The notes under the pieces were generated by a model. That model saw only the letters and a list, made by a program, of their open reading frames with translations, was not told the origin of the DNA and did not search any database. DNA of 64,000 nt from Sphingomonas sp. BK235 (GTDB lineage: Bacteria; Pseudomonadota; Alphaproteobacteria; Sphingomonadales; Sphingomonadaceae), in NCBI RefSeq assembly GCF_004345855.1, contig NZ_SLXN01000001.1:1116001-1180000 (forward strand), given 5' to 3'. The position numbers and the translations under genes were made by a program. Shown piece by piece: positions 54,207 to 63,064 of this stretch. The first letter of the stretch is position 1, and the number at the start of each line of letters is the position of its first letter.

Positions 54207-54995
54207 GTGAAACGCCTTGCCTGTGCCGCTGCCTGTCTCGTCTCCACCATCGCCCTTACCGCATCGGCCCGCGACGCGGCGGGGCCGACGGGCTATCTCG
54301 CGCCCGGCGCCTTTGACATCTTGGCGGTGCTGCCGCCCGCGCCACGCCCCGGCGATGCGCGCGCGGTGGCGGACCGGACGATCTTCGCGGCGACGCGCGC
54401 GCTGAAGGACACGCCGCGCTGGGCGCTGGCGACCAACGACGTCAAGCTCGCCCCCGCCGACCTGTTCCGCGATTTCAGCTGTGCGGTCGGCGTGACGCTG
54501 ACGCCCGAGGCGGCGCCGAAGACCGCGCGGCTGATCCGCCGCGCCGCGTTCGACACCGGGGCGCAGAGCGCGATTGCCAAGACCTTCTACAAGCGCGAAC
54601 GGCCGTTCCAGATCGATGCCGGTCCGATCTGCCAGCCCGCCGACGAGCTGAAGGGCAGCTACGACTATCCCTCCGGCCATACGACATTGGGCTGGACCGT
54701 CGCGACGCTGCTCGCGCGGACCGCGCCGGACCGCGCGACCGCGATCCTCGCGCGCGGGCGGGCGTTCGGCGAGAGCCGGATCGTCTGCGGCGTCCACAAC
54801 GCCAGCGCGGTGGAAGGGGGCCGGCTCACCGCTGCGGCGACGTTGACCGCGCTGCAGGACGATCCCACCTTCCTCGCCGACCTCGCCGCCGCCCGCGTCG
54901 AGATCGACGCGCTCCGCCGCAACGCCGCCACGCCGAAGCCGGATGCGGCGCAGTGCGCGACGGAAGCCGCGCTCGTCGCGCAGCGGATTGGGTGA
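54207..54995 (+). CDS. Class A acid phosphatase (PAP2 superfamily), exported
   Basis: A 262-aa protein with signal peptide (RLACAAACLVSTIALTASA). The signature K-X6-RP is AKTFYKRERPF, then YPSGHTT, then SR-X5-H in ESRIVCGVHNAS. The Asp expected three residues after that His is Ala here. Family enzymes use a His nucleophile and no metal. 33 bases after the SOD gene; likely the last gene of the ZIP unit. Confidence 0.87.
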   Translation: MKRLACAAACLVSTIALTASARDAAGPTGYLAPGAFDILAVLPPAPRPGDARAVADRTIFAATRALKDTPRWALATNDVKLAPADLFRDFSCAVGVTLTPEAAPKTARLIRRAAFDTGAQSAIAKTFYKRERPFQIDAGPICQPADELKGSYDYPSGHTTLGWTVATLLARTAPDRATAILARGRAFGESRIVCGVHNASAVEGGRLTAAATLTALQDDPTFLADLAAARVEIDALRRNAATPKPDAAQCATEAALVAQRIG

Positions 54996-55098
54996 GCGGC
55001 GCGCGCCGCAGGTCGAGGCACCGGCGGCGTTCGCCGCGGCGCTGCGCGCCGCCTCGGAGGTGTGAGGCGCTGCGATGACGGGGGGGGCTGGAACGACG

Positions 55099-55132
55099 AC
55101 ACCCCCGCGGAGCGGCGGCTCTGCGGGGGTGT
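55099..55132. terminator. Long hairpin downstream of the tRNA-Met fragment
   Basis: ACACCCCCGC (55099-55108) pairs with GCGGGGGTGT (55123-55132); an inner GAGC/GCTC stem with one G-T pair and a 4-base loop makes about 15 pairs. No T-run follows on the plus strand. It is the likely original terminator of the tRNA gene, read on the minus strand. Confidence 0.6.
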
Positions 55133-55141
55133 GTCGTATGG

Positions 55142-55186
55142 TGGTTGCGGGGACAGGATTTGAACCTGTGACCTTCAGGTTATGAG
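55142..55186 (-). tRNA. 3' half of tRNA-Met(CAT); integration (att) site
   Basis: On the minus strand the sequence reads from the anticodon loop CTCATAA through the variable loop, the T arm (ACAGG-TTCAAAT-CCTGT) and the acceptor CCCCGCA to ACCA. Beyond 55186 the D arm and 5' acceptor do not continue, so this is only the 3' half, as left at one end of an island integrated into a tRNA gene. The intact copy should be at the other end. The gap 55187-55375 holds a perfect 14-bp palindrome at 55237-55250 and no gene. Confidence 0.8.
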
Positions 55187-55375
55187 TGCTGTAGATGCGA
55201 TTACCCGCATTTTCTTTTATTTACGCGATCCTTCGCAGCCGCCGGCGGCTCGCTTGACTGTTCGCGAGGCATAGCGCTCCCGATGTTCTCGCGACTTCGC
55301 AACGTTTCGGTGCACTCTGCTTCCTAAGTGCTTCCTGAAATCGCCATTGCTAGGCCGCAGGTAAAAGGAGGTGTT

Positions 55376-56563
55376 ATGGCCAAATTGACGAAGGTGATGG
55401 TGGAGTCCGCGATCACCCACAATAAAGAGTTCTTGTGGGATGAGGAGGTGCGCGGCTTTGGGATAAGGTTTCTCGCCTCAGGTCGGCGCGTATGGGTTTA
55501 TCGCTACCGAGACACCGGGCACCGGTGGCGGCAGCTGAAAATTGGCGAAGTTGGGGTTCTCTCGCTTACCGTCGCCCGGGAGCAAGCTCGCTCCGCCGCA
55601 GCAAAGGTACAGATGGGAGGCGACCCCGCCGCCGAGCGAGACGCCAAGCGCCGTTCGATCACCGTCCGGCAGCTTGCGGAGGTATTTGACGAGCTACACA
55701 TCGGCTTGTGGGTGAAAGCCAGCACGGCGGCAGAATACCGGCGGTCGTTGAAGCTCTACATTCTCCCCGCGATTGGATCAAAGCGGGTCGAAGAAGTGAC
55801 CCGGGCCGACATAGCTCGGCTGCATCGCGATCTTGGCCATAAACCCACGCAGGCCAATCGAACCATTGAGATCGCGTCGAAGATGTTCAGCCTCGCTGAG
55901 GAATGGGGGCACCGCCCCGAGGGCACGAACCCGCGCAAGGGCATCAAAAAATATCCAGAGAAGAAGCGCGAGCGGTTCCTCAGCAGCGCCGAGCTTACGA
56001 GGGTCGGTGAGGTCCTTGCAGAAATGGAGGCCGAGCGGATCGAAATGCCGTCCGCGATCGCAGCGGTTCGCCTGCTGATGCTCACGGGTTGTCGCTTGAA
56101 CGAAATAATGACCCTGCAATGGAGCTACGTCGACTTCAAACTTGGGCTTTTACGTCTTCCTGACTCGAAAACCGGTGCCAAGGACGTGCCCGTGGGTGAG
56201 CCGGTACTGGCGGTGGTAAGCGCCATTCCGCAGTTGACCGACAATCCCTGGGTTATCACCGGCAAGCTGCCGGGTGCGCGTCTGACCGATCTTCAGCCAT
56301 TCTGGCAGCGTGTCCGTGAGCGTGCTGGCTTGAAGGACGCGCGCATTCACGATCTTCGCCACACATTTGCGTCCGTCGCCGCCGCCGCCGGGATGTCGCT
56401 GCTCGTCATCGGAAAAATCCTCGGCCACGCGAATGAGCAGACCACCAAACGCTATGCCCACCTCGCGCGGGGCACGATGCGAGAGGCGGCCAACGATGTC
56501 TCGGCCTCCATTTTCCGAAGCATGAGCGTCGGGTCAGGATCCCGCTTGAGCACAGATATGTAA
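55376..56563 (+). CDS. int: Tyrosine recombinase (phage/island integrase)
   Basis: A 395-aa integrase with an N-terminal arm-binding DUF4102-like domain (EFLWDEEVRGFGIRFLASGRRVWVYRYR), a SAM-like core-binding domain (RQLAEVFDELHI..) and a catalytic domain with Arg in LTGCRLNEI, His-X2-Arg in HDLRHTF, His in LGHANEQ and Tyr in TKRYAH. All catalytic residues are present, so it looks active. Excellent RBS AAAAGGAGGTG before the ATG at 55376. Confidence 0.96.
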   Translation: MAKLTKVMVESAITHNKEFLWDEEVRGFGIRFLASGRRVWVYRYRDTGHRWRQLKIGEVGVLSLTVAREQARSAAAKVQMGGDPAAERDAKRRSITVRQLAEVFDELHIGLWVKASTAAEYRRSLKLYILPAIGSKRVEEVTRADIARLHRDLGHKPTQANRTIEIASKMFSLAEEWGHRPEGTNPRKGIKKYPEKKRERFLSSAELTRVGEVLAEMEAERIEMPSAIAAVRLLMLTGCRLNEIMTLQWSYVDFKLGLLRLPDSKTGAKDVPVGEPVLAVVSAIPQLTDNPWVITGKLPGARLTDLQPFWQRVRERAGLKDARIHDLRHTFASVAAAAGMSLLVIGKILGHANEQTTKRYAHLARGTMREAANDVSASIFRSMSVGSGSRLSTDM

Positions 56564-56883
56564 GGGGTGCCCCGCAGAATAGCGGGCATTGGTCGGTCCC
56601 TTAACGCTCGTGGGACCGATTGGTAGAAAGCGACCGATCCGCTTTCGGCCACATCCGCGAAGAGTGCTGCTCCCGCGACCTTTGTTGATTGGCCCTCTAG
56701 CCTGAGATTCAGATGAAGATGAACGACACCGATCCCGAGGCCCGGCCTTTTGACGCGAGCGCGTCGGGGGTTGATGATCCTACTAAGCTCCCACTGAGAT
56801 CAGCGAAGCGCTCCATCCGAATGGCTGCTTGATCCGATCGCGTTCACGTTTCACAACCTCGGCACGATCGCGGGAGAGACAGT
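56564..56883. other. 320-bp gap between integrase and DUF262 gene
   Basis: Holds an 8-bp inverted repeat, TCGGTCCC (56593-56600) with GGGACCGA (56612-56619), probably the integrase terminator or an operator. A 39-codon frame at 56713-56832 (MKMNDTDPEARPFDASASG...) has no recognisable family. Nothing else is seen. Confidence 0.4.
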
Positions 56884-58659
56884 TTGTATAAACCGGGCGG
56901 CACCATCGCGGAGGCACTTCGCCGCATACAAAACAAGGACTACGTCCTCCCGGCAATCCAACGCGAGTTCGTATGGAAGCCCGAGCAGATCGAGCGTCTC
57001 TTCGACAGCCTGATGCAGGGCTATCCGTTTGGCACCTTTCTCTTCTGGAGGGTGCCGGCGGAGACCAGCGGCAAGTTCAAGTTCTATGACTTCGTCCGGC
57101 GCTACCATCAGCGTGACGCCGCGCATTGTCCGGAACTCGGGACGCTCCACCATCAGAGCGTCACCGCCGTGCTCGACGGCCAGCAGCGCCTTACGGCGCT
57201 GAACATCGGGCTTCGCGGATCGATGGCGATGAAGCAGCCGAACAAGTGGTGGACGAACCCGGACGCCTTCCCTGAGCGGGTACTTCGCCTCGACCTGCTC
57301 GCTCCCGTTCGCCCCGATGACGATGGAGCCGTGTACCGGTTCCGCTTCCTATCCGACGAGCAGGCGGCGAAGGACGAGACGGCGCACTGGTTCAAGGTGC
57401 CAGACATAATGGCGACTGAGGACGTCATCGACCTCAACGACATGCTCGTGGACGCCGGCTTCAGCGGCGAGGCGCTGAAGGCAGCGCTTCGCCTGCTGTC
57501 GCGCCTCTACCGGGTCATCCACACGGACCCCCTCGTGCACTACTACGAGGAGGATACCCCCAATCTGGACCGGGTTCTGAACATCTTCATCCGATTGAAT
57601 TCCGGCGGCACCGTGCTGTCGTATTCCGACCTGCTGCTCAGCATCGCGGTCGCACAGTGGACGAAGATTGACGCCCGGTCCGAGATCCACCGGCTCGTCG
57701 ATGAGCTGAACCGCATGGGAACCGGCTTTGCCTTCAGCCAGGACTTCGTCCTCAAGGCCGGGCTGATGCTGGCCGACATCGCGAGCGTCGGCTTCAAGGT
57801 CGAGAACTTCACCAGCGACAACATGGCCAAGCTCGAGGCGGGCTGGCCCGCGATCAGATCGGCGCTGGTCCGGACCGTCGAGCTGGCGGCGTCGTTCGGC
57901 CTCAACGGCCAGACGCTCCGCGCCGACAGCGCGCTGCTGCCGATCGCCTACTACCTCTACCGACGCAACGCTCCGGAGAACTACGTCTCCCATACTCAAT
58001 TCGCCTCCGACCGCGAGATGATCCGCAACTGGCTGATCCGATCGCTTCTGAAGGCATCCGGCATCTGGGGCAGCGGTCTGGATACGCTGCTGACCGCGCT
58101 GCGCGAGGCCATGCAGGCCGGCCCCGTCCAGGCCTTCCCCGTCGAGGAACTCCGGCGGGTCATGTCCGTGCGCGGCAAGTCGCTGGCGTTCGAGCCGGCC
58201 GAGATCGAGGACATGCTCCACATGGAGTACGGCGACCGACGCATGTTCGCGCTCCTGTCGCTGCTCTATCCGTTCGTGGACCTGCGAAACAATTTCCACA
58301 TGGACCACGTCTTCCCGATCTCCCGCTTCGGCGCCGCCAAGCTCCGGCGCGCCGGCTACGACGACGAGGAGGCGGAACGCCTGGCGCACCGGGCCAGCCA
58401 GCTTCCCAACATTCAGCTTCTGGAAGGAGCGGCCAACGTCGAGAAGCGTGCCTCACTCCCGGAGGAATGGCTCGCCCGCTACAAAGCGGATGAGGCGAGC
58501 CGAGCGGACTATCTCGATCGACATGTCCTCGGCACGCTCCCGGTCGATCTGGCGGACTTCGATCGCTTCTACGAGGAACGGCGCCAAGCGTTGCGCGGTC
58601 GCTTGTCGGCCCTTCTCGAAGGCGCGGCTGCCGAGCAGCTGCAGAAGGCGGCGGAATGA
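56884..58659 (+). CDS. DUF262 protein with C-terminal HNH (GmrSD-like nuclease)
   Basis: A 591-aa protein. The N-terminal DUF262 (ParB-like) domain has LPAIQREFVWKPEQIERLFDSL and the nucleotide-binding DGQQR at 98-102. A helical middle follows. The C-terminal DUF1524-type HNH has MDHVFPISRF (His475) and LPNIQLLEGAANVEKR. GmrS-GmrD type IV enzymes use this pair to cleave modified phage DNA. Probable TTG start with GGGAGAG upstream; stop overlaps the next gene (ATGA). Located in an island beside Zorya genes. Confidence 0.85.
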   Translation: MYKPGGTIAEALRRIQNKDYVLPAIQREFVWKPEQIERLFDSLMQGYPFGTFLFWRVPAETSGKFKFYDFVRRYHQRDAAHCPELGTLHHQSVTAVLDGQQRLTALNIGLRGSMAMKQPNKWWTNPDAFPERVLRLDLLAPVRPDDDGAVYRFRFLSDEQAAKDETAHWFKVPDIMATEDVIDLNDMLVDAGFSGEALKAALRLLSRLYRVIHTDPLVHYYEEDTPNLDRVLNIFIRLNSGGTVLSYSDLLLSIAVAQWTKIDARSEIHRLVDELNRMGTGFAFSQDFVLKAGLMLADIASVGFKVENFTSDNMAKLEAGWPAIRSALVRTVELAASFGLNGQTLRADSALLPIAYYLYRRNAPENYVSHTQFASDREMIRNWLIRSLLKASGIWGSGLDTLLTALREAMQAGPVQAFPVEELRRVMSVRGKSLAFEPAEIEDMLHMEYGDRRMFALLSLLYPFVDLRNNFHMDHVFPISRFGAAKLRRAGYDDEEAERLAHRASQLPNIQLLEGAANVEKRASLPEEWLARYKADEASRADYLDRHVLGTLPVDLADFDRFYEERRQALRGRLSALLEGAAAEQLQKAAE

Positions 58660-59666
58660 GCCGGAAGGCCAAGCCTGCTTATCCAGTCGACGGCGCGTTC
58701 CTGATCGGAGGCGAACTTTCGGCCGCCATCCGCCACGTGCTCGGCGGCTCTGATCGCCGCTGTGCCGTCGCGTTCTGGGGCAAGGGCAGTAACGACCTTA
58801 TCGATGGTAGCATTGAAGGAAGCGATCTGCGGATAGTCTGCGACATATCCATGGGCGGCTGCCACCCCGATGCGCTTCGATCGCTGGGGGCGCCGGATGA
58901 CGCGGACGTCAGATATCACGATGGTCTGCATGGGAAGGTCTACCTGTCCGATCGCGGCGTCGTCGTCGGTTCGGCCAACGCCTCGGACAACGGTGTCGGC
59001 TTCGGCACCGAAGGAGCTGTGCTGGTCGAGGCCGGAACCTTCCATACGGCAGCCTCGAAGGCATGGACCCAGGCCTCGGATTGGTTCGACGCCCTGCACT
59101 TCGACGCTCGGCAGGTCGACGAAGCTGCCCTGGAGAGGGCTGGACGCCTTTTCCGACCACGTCGCGCCCCTCGTACCCTCGTCGCCGGCCGGCCTGGATC
59201 GCTGCTGGACATGATCGTCGCCGAGCCGGACCGTTTCGACGGCATCGGTTTCGTCCTCTCCTCGACCTCGTCAAATGAGGAGGAGCGCTCGGCCGCGCGC
59301 AAGTCGGCCATTAAGGCCGGCATCGATCGGAAGCTGGTGAAGGAGACCAGCGACAACGACATGTTCGTAGGCTGGGGCAGGAAGGACGTGCTTCGTTGGC
59401 CGACGACCTTCATCGAGTTGTGGATGCCGAAGAACCGCCTCTACCTCTACGCCCGCATGACGATCGCGATGCACGCCGCAGAAGGCAACGTCTTTACGAG
59501 AAAGAGCAAGCGCGCGGTGGGCAATATGCTGCCCGACGGACTACCGGATTTTCGTGAAGCGGAACGGCAGGACGCGGCGATCGTGGCCAAGCTGCTCACC
59601 GACGACGGGAAGGTCTTTCGGACGGCTACGGAGTTTGCCGCCTCGATCGAGGCGGTCACCGCCTGA
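58656..59666 (+). CDS. Phospholipase-D-type nuclease domain protein
   Basis: A 336-aa protein with one HKD motif: His92, Lys94 and Asp99 in LHGKVYLSD, then GSANASDNG. Single-HKD proteins usually dimerise and act as nucleases (BfiI, Nuc). Preceded by CAVAFWGKGS and VCDISMGGCHPD, typical for the N-terminal part. The C-terminal half (from about 190) is unfamiliar. Coupled to the DUF262 gene by a 4-base overlap, so the two should form one functional unit. Confidence 0.75.
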   Translation: MSRKAKPAYPVDGAFLIGGELSAAIRHVLGGSDRRCAVAFWGKGSNDLIDGSIEGSDLRIVCDISMGGCHPDALRSLGAPDDADVRYHDGLHGKVYLSDRGVVVGSANASDNGVGFGTEGAVLVEAGTFHTAASKAWTQASDWFDALHFDARQVDEAALERAGRLFRPRRAPRTLVAGRPGSLLDMIVAEPDRFDGIGFVLSSTSSNEEERSAARKSAIKAGIDRKLVKETSDNDMFVGWGRKDVLRWPTTFIELWMPKNRLYLYARMTIAMHAAEGNVFTRKSKRAVGNMLPDGLPDFREAERQDAAIVAKLLTDDGKVFRTATEFAASIEAVTA

Positions 59667-60097
59667 GGCTCGGCCTCATAGGCACGCCGTGTAGGCTAAC
59701 GGAGGCAGCCTGAGCCACGCGTAAGTAGCCCCGTTCGCTTCGCTGAGCGCCAGGACGAATCAGAGCACCCTCCTGTGCCAAGTGATCCGCGCACCCAGAT
59801 CATTGAAGACGGCGACAAAGTCCTCTCGAACGGCTGCATCGTCGCGCTTAAGTCGCGACTTTCGACCGTTTATCTCCCTCTCGATGACAGCGGGATGGCA
59901 GTATGCGTCGCGCCTCTTGGCTGATGGTGACTACTCGGCGACGACGGACGCGAGCCTGAAACAGGCGGTGAAGCGGAGTAGCATGACGGGAGAAATCCCG
60001 GACGCCCAAGCTGCGTTGCGTCCCACGCGATGGAGGCCGATCGATCTGAGCGGAAGCCGCTTGCGGTTACCCCGCCGTCCCGCCGCCGATCTGCGCC
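59667..60097. other. 430-bp gap between the PLD gene and zorD
   Basis: Convergent ends. A short remnant-like frame lies at 59775-59924 (listed separately). A GAGGC/GCCTC 5-bp hairpin follows the PLD stop. No convincing terminator for zorD is seen. Confidence 0.4.
59775..59924 (+). pseudogene. Possible gene remnant, 49 codons
   Basis: GTG-started frame VPSDPRTQIIEDGDKVL... ending at TGA. The next frame continues with protein-like sequence (LLADGDYSATTDASLKQAV), which might be a frameshifted continuation. No family recognised. Confidence 0.2.
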
Positions 60098-63064
60098 TTA
60101 GGCAATCGTCTCCTCGTAAAGGCGTCGCGCGTCCTCGTCCGACGGCGCCGGCGGCATGAGAAGATCCCGACTCAGTGCCCGCTTCTGTCCGAGCAGCGCA
60201 TGCAGGCGGCTATCGAAGCTGTGCTCCTCCCCACCGGGCAGCAGCGCCATAGGCAGGTAGACGTTGACCGGTCGCTGCTGTCCAATCCGATAGCAGCGGT
60301 CGGTGCTCTGATCCTCGACTGCCGGGTTCCACCACCGGGTGAGGTGGATCACGTTGTTCGCCGCAGTCAGCGTAAGACCGACGCCACCCGCCTTCGGAGA
60401 AAGGATCATCAGGTCGAAAGCGGGCGGTCCGGCCTGAAATGCATCTACGCGCTCCTGACGTCTAGGTCCCGCGACCTCGCCGGAGATGATCATCGGTGCG
60501 CGCGCCAGACCGTAGCGACGCTGCAGCACGCCCGCCAAGTCAGCCTGTGTCGCCCGCATCTCCACGAACAGCAGAGCCTTCTCGCCGCGGTCGCGGATCT
60601 CATCCAGGATCGACACCGTAGCAATGAGGCGAGCTGACGACCGAATGTAGTCATCGTCCGACGCGACCATCAATCGCTCGAGCGGCGCGAGCGACACCGC
60701 TCGCATCGCCTGCAGCGCCTCCAGCATCTTGCCCCGGTCCTTGCGACGGCGCGCCTCGGCAACGATCGCCGAATAGGCATTCGCCTGCACGTCTGGCATC
60801 GCGACCTTCCGGACATGCTCGGTCTTGGTCGGCAGTCCTTCGAGGACCTCGTCCTTCATGCGCCGGAGCATGACTGCCGGCCGCTCGGGACCCGGGACCG
60901 ACAACGCGTCCTTAAGGCGTCTGAGATCTTCGGGATCGGGTCGATTTTCGTAACGACGGCTGAAATCTTTAAGCCCGCCGAGCGCTCCGGGATGGAGGGT
61001 GTCCATGAGGCACCAAAGGTCGGCCAGCCGGTTCTCGATCGGCGTTCCGGTCAGCGCCAGCGAGAACTCCACCTGCATGGCTTTGGCAGCATCGGTGACC
61101 TGCGTGCCGGGCGTCTTGATCTTCTGAATCTCGTCGAACACGACCACGCCGAAGCGGACGCGACCGAAGCTGTGCTGGTAGTCCCGCAGCGTCTCGTAGG
61201 TTGTCAACAACCAGTCCGCCGCCGCCAGCCGATTGACGTCAAGGACGGGCCGGGCGATCTCGAGTTCCGATCCCGATCCCGTCCGCAGAGTGCGCAACGA
61301 TGGACCGTAGGCGCGGAGGACGCTTCCGAGCCCCGGTTCGGCGAGATGGATCTCGTGCTCCTTCTCCCAATTGCGGAGCAGTCCCGTCGGGGCGACGATC
61401 AGGATCGGCGCCCGCTCTATGAGCCCGCGTCGCATCGCCTCCCGGACCCACGCCAGGAACGCCAGCGTCTGGAAGGTCTTACCGAGCCCCATGTCGTCGG
61501 CGAGCAGGGCGCCGGTCCAGCCGGCCTGCCAGCAGCGCTGCAGCCAATCTACGCCTTCGCGCTGATGCGGCTTCGGCGTGGACCGAAGCAGAGCCCGGTG
61601 GAGGCCTGCATCGATCGGCGGCATTCGGGGAGCGGGGTCGCTGTTGAAGACGACCTCCTCAAAGTTGTTTCGCACCAGAAGGACGTGCGGTTCGATGCCG
61701 CCGGTCGTCTCACGCCCGCCTGACATGTCCTCGTCGGCTTTCGCGTCGGCACCGTGTCCATCGTCGTTCCCGGGCTTCGGTTCGCCTCTCGCCAACGCAC
61801 GCTCGATCTCGTCGAGCGAAGCGAGCGTCTGTTCGGTCGCCGGAATGGGAACACCGTCGAACGCGACCTCTGGCCGCCCCTTCTCGATCGCTTCGCGGAC
61901 CCGATCGGCCAGTTCCGCGACACGTTCCGCGGGCAACTGGACCGGCGCGCCGTCCACGATCAGGCCGACCGCCTCCGGTGGCAGCCACGGCTCGCGCGGC
62001 ACCTGGACCCAGGGCAGCACCTTCTTCTGCCAGAGCCCGATCGCGTGGACCCGCTCGGAGAACTCGCGGGTTTCCTTGAAAAGACCCTCGACGAGATGCT
62101 CGTCCAGCTCAGGACCGAGCGCCTCGCGAAGGTAGCCGCGCGGGTTGCGGACGAAGTCGCGGGCGACCTCGCCGCCAGCTCGCTGCACCTGCCGCGCGAC
62201 TCCCATGGCCTTCCGTAGCGGCGGCGACAGGATCAGCAGCCAGCCTTCGGGCAGCGCGTAGCGGCCGCGTGCATCCGAAAACTGCCGAAAGCGCCCGTCG
62301 GCGAATGCCTTCTGCAGATGATCGGGCAGAAGAGGCTCGGGATCTCCGGAAGGCACGTCGTCGCTGTCGAGCGGCTCGCCCCCGCTCGCCGCGGGAGCGC
62401 TGCCGGGCTTTGCGGCGAACAGCACCGGGTCGAAGTCTACCTCACCGTCGCGATCGAAGGGCCGCAGCGTGAACGCGCCGGCGTGCACCACCCGGACCTG
62501 TCGAAGATAGGGCGAGGCGTCGATGGCGGTCCGCTCGCCCAGCGTAGGCAGCAGCTCCTGCACCTCCATCCAGGCAGCCGCACGACTATCGGGTTCGGTC
62601 GCGGGGAGGGCGTTGAAACGGTCTATCGCTGCCGCGATCTCGAAGAGCTCCGTAGGCAGCAGATAGCGGCGCCCGCCCATCGTCAGAAACGCGCCTTCGC
62701 GTCTCGCGCCGAAGACCGGCCGACCATCGAGATGGTGCCAACGATGGTCCACCCTGAAATCGTCGCGGTCGATCGTGTCCTGGTGCTGGACGAACAGGGT
62801 GACCGGCGGCGTGACCGGCAGATCCAAGGCCGAGCGGATCGCCGGGGACAGCGCCGCAGCCTTCGCGTGAGGCAGGTGCAGTTCATTGCCGTCGGCGAGC
62901 GCGACCTCGTCCTCGACCAGCCGCCACAAGGCTCCGATCGCAGGCGCGAGCTCGGGCGCGGCCACGCCGGGCCAGCTCTCCACGTGGATCGGACCGGCCG
63001 CGTCGCGCCCGCTCACCACGACCCAGTCGCCCTGCGAGATCCACTCCAGCTTGACGTCAGGCAT
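60098..63064 (-). CDS. zorD: Zorya ZorD: SNF2-family helicase
   Basis: A 988-aa protein. The N-terminal 480 residues are non-helicase and unfamiliar. The SNF2 core has Walker A DDMGLGKT at 523-530, DEIQ at 644-647, LTGTPIENRLADLW, and the second RecA domain with SPKAGGVGLTLTAANNVIHLTRWWNP and DQSTDRCYRIGQQRPV. Zorya ZorD has a C-terminal SNF2 helicase of this kind and is about this length. Overlaps the ZorC-like gene by 8 bases on the same strand. Role by family: ATP-dependent DNA translocation and nuclease action on invading DNA. Confidence 0.88.
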   Translation of the reverse strand: MPDVKLEWISQGDWVVVSGRDAAGPIHVESWPGVAAPELAPAIGALWRLVEDEVALADGNELHLPHAKAAALSPAIRSALDLPVTPPVTLFVQHQDTIDRDDFRVDHRWHHLDGRPVFGARREGAFLTMGGRRYLLPTELFEIAAAIDRFNALPATEPDSRAAAWMEVQELLPTLGERTAIDASPYLRQVRVVHAGAFTLRPFDRDGEVDFDPVLFAAKPGSAPAASGGEPLDSDDVPSGDPEPLLPDHLQKAFADGRFRQFSDARGRYALPEGWLLILSPPLRKAMGVARQVQRAGGEVARDFVRNPRGYLREALGPELDEHLVEGLFKETREFSERVHAIGLWQKKVLPWVQVPREPWLPPEAVGLIVDGAPVQLPAERVAELADRVREAIEKGRPEVAFDGVPIPATEQTLASLDEIERALARGEPKPGNDDGHGADAKADEDMSGGRETTGGIEPHVLLVRNNFEEVVFNSDPAPRMPPIDAGLHRALLRSTPKPHQREGVDWLQRCWQAGWTGALLADDMGLGKTFQTLAFLAWVREAMRRGLIERAPILIVAPTGLLRNWEKEHEIHLAEPGLGSVLRAYGPSLRTLRTGSGSELEIARPVLDVNRLAAADWLLTTYETLRDYQHSFGRVRFGVVVFDEIQKIKTPGTQVTDAAKAMQVEFSLALTGTPIENRLADLWCLMDTLHPGALGGLKDFSRRYENRPDPEDLRRLKDALSVPGPERPAVMLRRMKDEVLEGLPTKTEHVRKVAMPDVQANAYSAIVAEARRRKDRGKMLEALQAMRAVSLAPLERLMVASDDDYIRSSARLIATVSILDEIRDRGEKALLFVEMRATQADLAGVLQRRYGLARAPMIISGEVAGPRRQERVDAFQAGPPAFDLMILSPKAGGVGLTLTAANNVIHLTRWWNPAVEDQSTDRCYRIGQQRPVNVYLPMALLPGGEEHSFDSRLHALLGQKRALSRDLLMPPAPSDEDARRLYEETIA

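Noticed and set aside
55142..55220. Intact tRNA gene
   Set aside because: No D arm or 5' acceptor strand pairing with CCCCGCA at the proper distance.
60098..63064. DISARM system (SNF2 DrmD with PLD DrmC)
   Set aside because: A PLD gene and an SNF2 gene are both near, but they are on opposite strands in separate units, DrmA, DrmB and a methyltransferase are absent, and the helicase is paired with an EH-signature protein.
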